DNA from: Lactarius indigo
Lineage: Eukaryota; Basidiomycota; Agaricomycetes; Russulales; Russulaceae
DNA: 64,000 nucleotides
Direction of reading: 5' to 3'
NCBI GenBank assembly: GCA_025766275.1
Contig: JAFKAC010000002.1
Span: forward strand, 496,001-560,000
Part shown: piece after piece, positions 59,706 to 64,000 of the stretch
Layout: each line of letters starts with the position of its first letter
How positions within the stretch are numbered: position 1 is the stretch's first letter
The notes under the pieces: model-generated
Databases searched by the model: none
Seen by the model: the letters and a program-made list of their open reading frames with translations, nothing else
Told to the model about the DNA's origin: nothing
Made by a program: the position numbers and the translations under genes

Positions 59706-61341
59706 AAATCCGCGCCGCGAGCTGCCAGCATCTGGGCCAGATCATCTTGTTGTTCGGTCGTAAGCTTCAGCGAGAACTCAGCGAGTTGTTCTAAGACTTC
59801 ACGCGTGACTTCGGTGTCTTTATTGATGGGTGTCGGACCGCTAGTCATGGGAGTTGGTTGAGTGGTTGAAGCGGCTACTGCGATCAGGGTAACGGAGGCG
59901 GCCGCAATGCGTGGTTTACGATCGGGACAATTGCGGCTAAGATGTCCTTGTTTGCCGCAAGCATAGCAGTGGCCTTCGGTACGATATTTTTGTTTCTCAT
60001 CTTCGGTGGTTGCCTTCCGAAGCGCGTCCACGTCCATTTTTGTGAAAAGACATTTTGGCCGGGGCAGCGGCCGGTATTTTGCGGGAACGGGTTGAACTCC
60101 TTGATGGCTTGCTTCTTGAGCCAGTTGCAATGCCGCTTCTGCGCGCTCTGGATCCACTGCACGAAGTTATCAGGACTGTCATGATCGATGCAGGATCCTG
60201 CGAGCTTCGGAGGTAAGCCTTGTGCAAACATCCGGAGAACGTTGGGTTCGTCGGCGTCCATTCCGGCACGGTCTGCAAGGTCTTGGAATTCTGAAATATA
60301 GTTGTCGAGGTTGCTTTCCTTCATGCGTAGTTTAAGAAGGGCTTGCTGGGCTCTTTTGGCGTCAGATACATCGGTGCAGGCGTCTTTAAATTCTCGAAGA
60401 ATGAGCTGCCAGACGTCGTGGCCAAATGGGACCGTTTTTGTTCCGGCGTCGACTTGAGTGAGCCAATCGGTTGCACGAGTGACCCATTTTTCGGCTCCTC
60501 CCTCGCATAGGTTGAGAAACAGTGTGGCACGCTTGTACGGGTCTTTGATGATCAAAGCGTCTTTATTCATGAAGCAGTATCGTTGAAATGCGCCCAAGAA
60601 ACGACGCGTGTCCAATCGTTTGCCCGAGAAGGCCCGGGGGGCAGTGCCTTCGAGGCGTTCTCCTCGGATTGACCTGAGGATTTTTTCAAAGTGACGTTCG
60701 TCAGCCGTGAGTCCCCCGTCGTCGCTGTCGTCGCCGTCGTCATCCAGAGCTTTTCCGGAGGCGTCTCCTGGTGTGATAGTGGTGCGGCGGGACGGCGGTG
60801 TTTTGTCGTCATCCTTCTGTTTGCCTTTGTCGGTTGTTTTGTCGCTACGGTCGAAATTGAGACCGGTACCGGTGATGATTTCTGAATGGGTGCTCGGGGG
60901 TCGAGATGCGTGCGCCGCTTCTTGAGATGACGCGGCGTGTTGAGCAAATTGAGTCGGGACTGGAGAGACAATGATTGATTCGGCGGCGGTTTGGAGGACC
61001 GTCTGAGCTTTAAGTTCGTCAATGTTCATATTAGCCCAAGGAGCGTGTACTAGTCCTAAATTTGCTGCTGCTACTCGAGCAGCGTAGTGTCGTTTTGAGT
61101 TTGGATCGTACTGCAGTTCGAACCAGACACCGCAGTAATTCTCGACGGCCTTTTTGACACCACGGAACAATGTATAGTAGCCTGCCCAAGGGGCCTGGCT
61201 ATCTCCTTTCTGTAGGTATTCGACGTTAGTTCGCAAAGGGTCGTCTGGCAAGGCGACGTTGTCGGCAGTTCAAGGTTTGAGTTGAAAAGGAAGGGAGATT
61301 ACTCCTCCTCCGTCACTGTCCGCAAAGGTAGATCTAGACAT
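59699..61341 (-). pseudogene. gag: gag of F (one nonsense codon, one frameshift)
   Basis: ATG at 61341 (MSRSTFADSDGG). A TGA at 61272-61270 breaks the frame after 23 codons. The main part carries a capsid-like domain (about 60680-60180) and an Asp-rich linker. Near 60150-60170 the coding frame shifts by one base, after which ERAEAALQLAQEA, a zinc knuckle CYACGKQGHLSRNC and the stop at 59701-59699 follow. A candidate slippery site G GAT TTT lies at 59711-59705. Confidence 0.85.
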
Positions 61342-61382
61342 GGCAAAACGGTTGTATTCGTTCGAGGAATTGAGTTCGGGGA

Positions 61383-61393
61383 AAGCTCGACTT
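61383..61393 (-). other. Self-priming primer-binding site of F
   Basis: On the minus strand AAGTCGAGCTT starts two bases (TT) after the 5' LTR. Its exact complement AAGCTCGACTT lies in the 3' LTR (46411-46401). The 5' LTR copy (61598-61588) differs by one CpG transition. A TTAAG box lies 32 nt upstream. Confidence 0.7.
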
Positions 61394-61395
61394 AA

Positions 61396-61773
61396 TGTTA
61401 CGCGCAGTAAGGCATATCGTTCGGATTCGAGTCGGAGATCGAATCGGGGTTCGGGTAATGCCGACAATCAGACGGCGGAGCAATGATGCACAAGATGAGA
61501 GGGATTCGCGAGTCAACGACGAGCGATCGTTCGAGTTCGTGAAGCCAAAAGATGTTTATATGAGAAGTTACTGCAGTTGAATACAGTAAGTCAAGCTTAG
61601 AGCTCTTGGTACATGATGGTCAGTCCTTAAGTACTACTGGTACGAGTCATATAGAAGCTACGAGAACGTCCTTCGAATCATACAGAAAGTGTGAGTCAAC
61701 AAGTTGGAAGGACGTTTTAGAAATATGGAGAACAATCGAGAAGAAACGAGAGGTAAGAGTACGTAGCGTAACA
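61396..61773 (-). repeat. 5' LTR of F (378 bp)
   Basis: TGTTACG...CGTAACA ends, next to TSD cctct at 61774-61778. It differs from the 3' LTR only at 61403, 61414, 61476 and 61593. Confidence 0.96.
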
Positions 61774-62610
61774 CCTCTTGTCCAGATGTTCTGTTATGAA
61801 CTCAGATAGCTTTTCAGTTTCTGGGACTGTGAGAGGGTACACCTTGCAGTCCATGGTTTCTGGGGCATTTGGGACTAGATCAATGGCGTGGTCCCATGTT
61901 CGCGAGGGGGGGAAGCGTTGGGAAGCTTCCTCACTAAACACCTTTTGATGCCTTCTATACTCTTTCGGAACCATTTCTTCGAACGTCTTCTGGGGTTTTT
62001 TTGCGGCTTCTTGTTGTGCCAGTTCTGACGCCGTTGTTGTTTTTCGCAGCCGGATGTGTGGCGCTTCGTCTTTTTCCAGTTGTTCCCAAGCCAGTTCATC
62101 AAGTTGATACATCTCCAATGCCTTAATGGTAGCTTCCATGGGCATGGCTTCGTCTGACAAATTCAGGCTGGTAATTACCACTGGTTGGAACTCTTCGTCG
62201 AGGGTGGCATCCCGCCAGTGGAACTTTGGTTCGAAGGCTGTGAACCAAGGGTATCCGAGTATGACTTCGTCATTTCCCAGGTCGGTGATAAGGAACCTGA
62301 GATGTTGGGTCTTCCCCCCTGTCTTGACTGTGAGGTCAGTGAAGGAGGTGATCTCTCCTCCTTGATTGTGGGTTCCGTCCACGTTCCATATTTTGATGGG
62401 ACGTTCGGTGGCTAGCCAAGTAATTTTTAGTCGCTTCAGGAGATTTGTGCTTATAAAATTATCGGTTGCGCCAGAGTCGATGAGGACGTTTCGTTTGGCC
62501 ATTGCGTGAGCAGATTTGAAAAGAACTGGAATTCGCATAGATCGGAATCTGCTATTGTACACGCTAAGTTTTAATGCTCTAGCCCAGGCCGCCGGGTTCA
62601 AGCGTTCAGA
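61774..62610 (-). pseudogene. pol: pol of D, 5' part (protease to start of RT), cut by element F
   Basis: Opens in the -1 frame of gag at 62610. NPAAWARAL is followed by the protease active site LIDSGATDNFI and the linker to RT, ending at LDKR. No stop in this part. The frame resumes at 46203 after element F. Confidence 0.92.
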
Positions 62611-64000
62611 AAATCCTTCTTTTGTCCGAAAAGTTTGTCTACCATGAGCTCACGAACTTCAGGGGTTTGAGCGAAAAGGGCGGCGACTTGTGCCTCTGCT
62701 TGTTCTTCATTGGAGAGGGGTCGTGATGCCGTCATGGAAATTGTGGTTGTTGTTGGGGTGGTAGAGGTGTCCACAACTTTAGCCATTACTGCTGGTTTCT
62801 GTGGGCAGAAGTGAGAAATGTGGCCTTGTCCCCGGCATTGGAAGCATCTTCCTTCCTTCTGGAGCTGTTTCTTCTCGTCGTCTGTCATTGTGGCGCAAGC
62901 TCGAGTGCGGCTGACATCCATGGCGTTCGGGTCTCTATTCTTGTTTAGGGTGGATAGCCACTGATTGTGAGAGGCGCCCCCTCTTTTGTCATTCTTCCCT
63001 TTGGTGAGTCTGTCTTTGAGGAGGAGGTATTCGGCTTGTTGAAGGGTGACTGCCGCCTTCCAATCATCCCACGTTATCGGGTGATGAAATTTGATCGCGT
63101 TGACCACAAGGGCGTTTGGCAAACCCTTTTGGAATATTTCTAGGGTTGTGGCCTCGTCTTTGTTGTACCCTGCCTTATTTGCCAGGTTGGAGAACTTGGC
63201 GATGTATGTGTCGATATCTTCCTTTTCCATCCTTAAAGTTTGGATGGTGTGCCGTGCTTTTTGTTGTTGTGTGGTGTCGGTGTATGCTTGAATAAAGCGT
63301 GTTTCGATGGTATTCCAGAGGTTTTCTGCGTTCATGGCTACTCCTCCTGCTGGTTGGTCTACGAGCCATTGAATCTGTTCTTCTACCCAGTCGTCCACAA
63401 GAGGTCCTCGTATATAGGAGAGCAAGGTCATTGCTTGGGAGTAGGGGAGGGTAAGTTGTTGGACGTTTGGGTTCATTCCTCTGTAGAGAGAGAAGGCATT
63501 GAGGAATGCTCGGCTGGTTTCGCGGTCTCTGGTGAATTCGGGGGGGGGGGGGTTTCCCCCCAGTCGCCTGTTTGGGGCTCCTCCGACGGCTGCTCCCCCA
63601 GCGCCTGCTCCACCTCCAGGTGCACCACCTCCACCTCCAGGCGCACCGCCTCCACCTCCAGGTGCACCGCCTCCACCTCCAGGCGCACCGCCTCCATGAT
63701 GGCCTCCTGCGCTTCCCGCAGGGCCTCCTCCGCCTGCTGGCAGACCTCCTCCCAGAGGATATCCTCCACTACTTGCAGGATTCGCTGACGAGGTTCCTGC
63801 GGGTTGGGAGCTACTCGAGGGTTGGGCAGTGGTGAGGGTGGTGGAGAGTTGGGTGTTGGACATGTTGGCATACGATGCAAAGTCCACCGGTCATTGGATG
63901 GTAGGGGTGAGAGTGGGGTTGTGTTCTGAGTCGGAGTCTGGTTCTGTTGTGGGTTCCTCGACGTCGGAGTCAGCGTCAATGGCTTGGATGTGGCCTTTTC
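62598..64000 (-). pseudogene. gag: gag of D (5' end outside window, one nonsense codon)
   Basis: The frame is open at the right edge with an acidic segment (DADSDVEEP), then a TGA at 63893-63891. It continues with MSNTQL, a Gly-rich repeat (GGGGGAP units), a capsid-like domain (AFSLYRGMNPN ... FSNLANKAGY ... IFQKGLP) and a zinc knuckle CFQCRGQGHISHFC, ending in a TGA at 62600-62598. A candidate slippery site G GAT TTT is at 62616-62610. Confidence 0.88.
63610..63694 (-). repeat. 21-bp coding minisatellite in D gag
   Basis: Four head-to-tail copies of a 21-bp unit encode GAPGGGG repeats in the Gag linker. Copies differ at single third positions. Confidence 0.85.

Larger units (their letters stand above)
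46209..61773 (-). mobile_element. Chromovirus F (minus strand), with nested solo LTR and A2
   Basis: Two 378-bp LTRs (46209-46586 and 61396-61773) bound it, with the 5-bp duplication cctct at 46204-46208 and 61774-61778. Between them, right to left: PBS, gag, 5' pol, the inserted solo LTR plus A2, 3' pol, ORF3, polypurine tract (GGAGGGGGTGA). The element interrupts D pol between the codons of LDKR and YIQP. Own length without nested DNA is about 7.0 kb. Three TGA nonsense codons and one gag frameshift inactivate it. Confidence 0.95.
41363..64000 (-). mobile_element. Chromovirus D (minus strand), split by element F, runs off right edge
   Basis: Reading right to left: gag (64000-62598), 5' pol (62610-61774), the F insertion, 3' pol (46203-43498), ORF3 (43297-42050), polypurine tract GACGGGGGGTAA and the 3' LTR. 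The pol frame resumes exactly after F and one TSD copy are left out. Domain content (zinc knuckle Gag, PR, RT, RH, IN, chromodomain) makes it a Ty3/Gypsy chromovirus of another family than A. It holds seven in-frame TGA codons in gag, pol and ORF3. Its 5' LTR is outside the window. Confidence 0.92.

Noticed and set aside
63240..63835. Plus-strand ORFs rich in Pro, Ser or His at 63240-63835
   Set aside because: They are antisense frames of the D gag minisatellite and capsid region.
488..63893. Idea that UGA is reassigned or programmed for readthrough in these elements
   Set aside because: Host genes use TGA as terminal stop (ZNFX1-like, UbiA, DUF6534), and gag of A2 and D also end in TGA. TGA positions are not shared between copies, so decay is the simpler explanation.

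Overview
The window comes from a filamentous fungus, most likely a basidiomycete of the Agaricomycetes. The evidence is very short GT-AG introns (about 48-80 bp), many tiny exons, a DUF6534-type seven-helix membrane protein, ZNFX1-like helicase genes with NFX1 zinc fingers, and Ty3/Gypsy chromoviruses with chromodomains. No bacterial-style operons are present.

Layout. 1-5941: 3' part of a plus-strand Ty3/Gypsy chromovirus (family A, copy A1), broken by three stop codons and closed by its 3' LTR. 6340-25200: a tandem duplication of a unit of about 9.4 kb. Each unit carries one minus-strand multi-exon gene for a ZNFX1-type RNA helicase (CCCH finger, SF1 helicase core, NFX1 fingers, RZ-type finger). 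25200-39900: gene-poor host DNA with a UbiA-type aromatic prenyltransferase, a small unknown spliced gene, an O-methyltransferase and a DUF6534 membrane protein, all on the plus strand. 39903-64000: a transposon nest five layers deep.

The nest, outermost first. (1) A decayed family-A copy (A3), LTR 39903-40411 and gag up to 41362. (2) Minus-strand chromovirus D, inserted at 41363 and running off the right edge. (3) Minus-strand chromovirus F, 46209-61773, inserted in D pol with TSD cctct. (4) A solo LTR of about 741 bp inserted in F pol with TSD ccgtc. (5) A complete family-A element A2, 51110-58951, inserted in the solo LTR with TSD cttca. At the F and solo-LTR junctions the interrupted pol frame continues exactly when the insert and one TSD copy are left out.

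Main results. Families A and F share an 11-nt self-complementarity between the LTR and the primer-binding site, 2 nt past the LTR, which points to Tf1/sushi-like self-priming. D and F carry a third ORF after pol that ends in zinc knuckles; a related domain is fused to the Pol C-terminus in family A. Family-A gag seems to start at a non-AUG (GTG) codon. LTR-pair differences are almost all CpG transitions, and all 14 in-frame stops located in A1, A2, D and F are TGA, as expected from methyl-CpG deamination. The ZNFX1-like proteins, whose relatives act in RNA silencing, lie within about 15 kb of this nest; a functional link is inference only.
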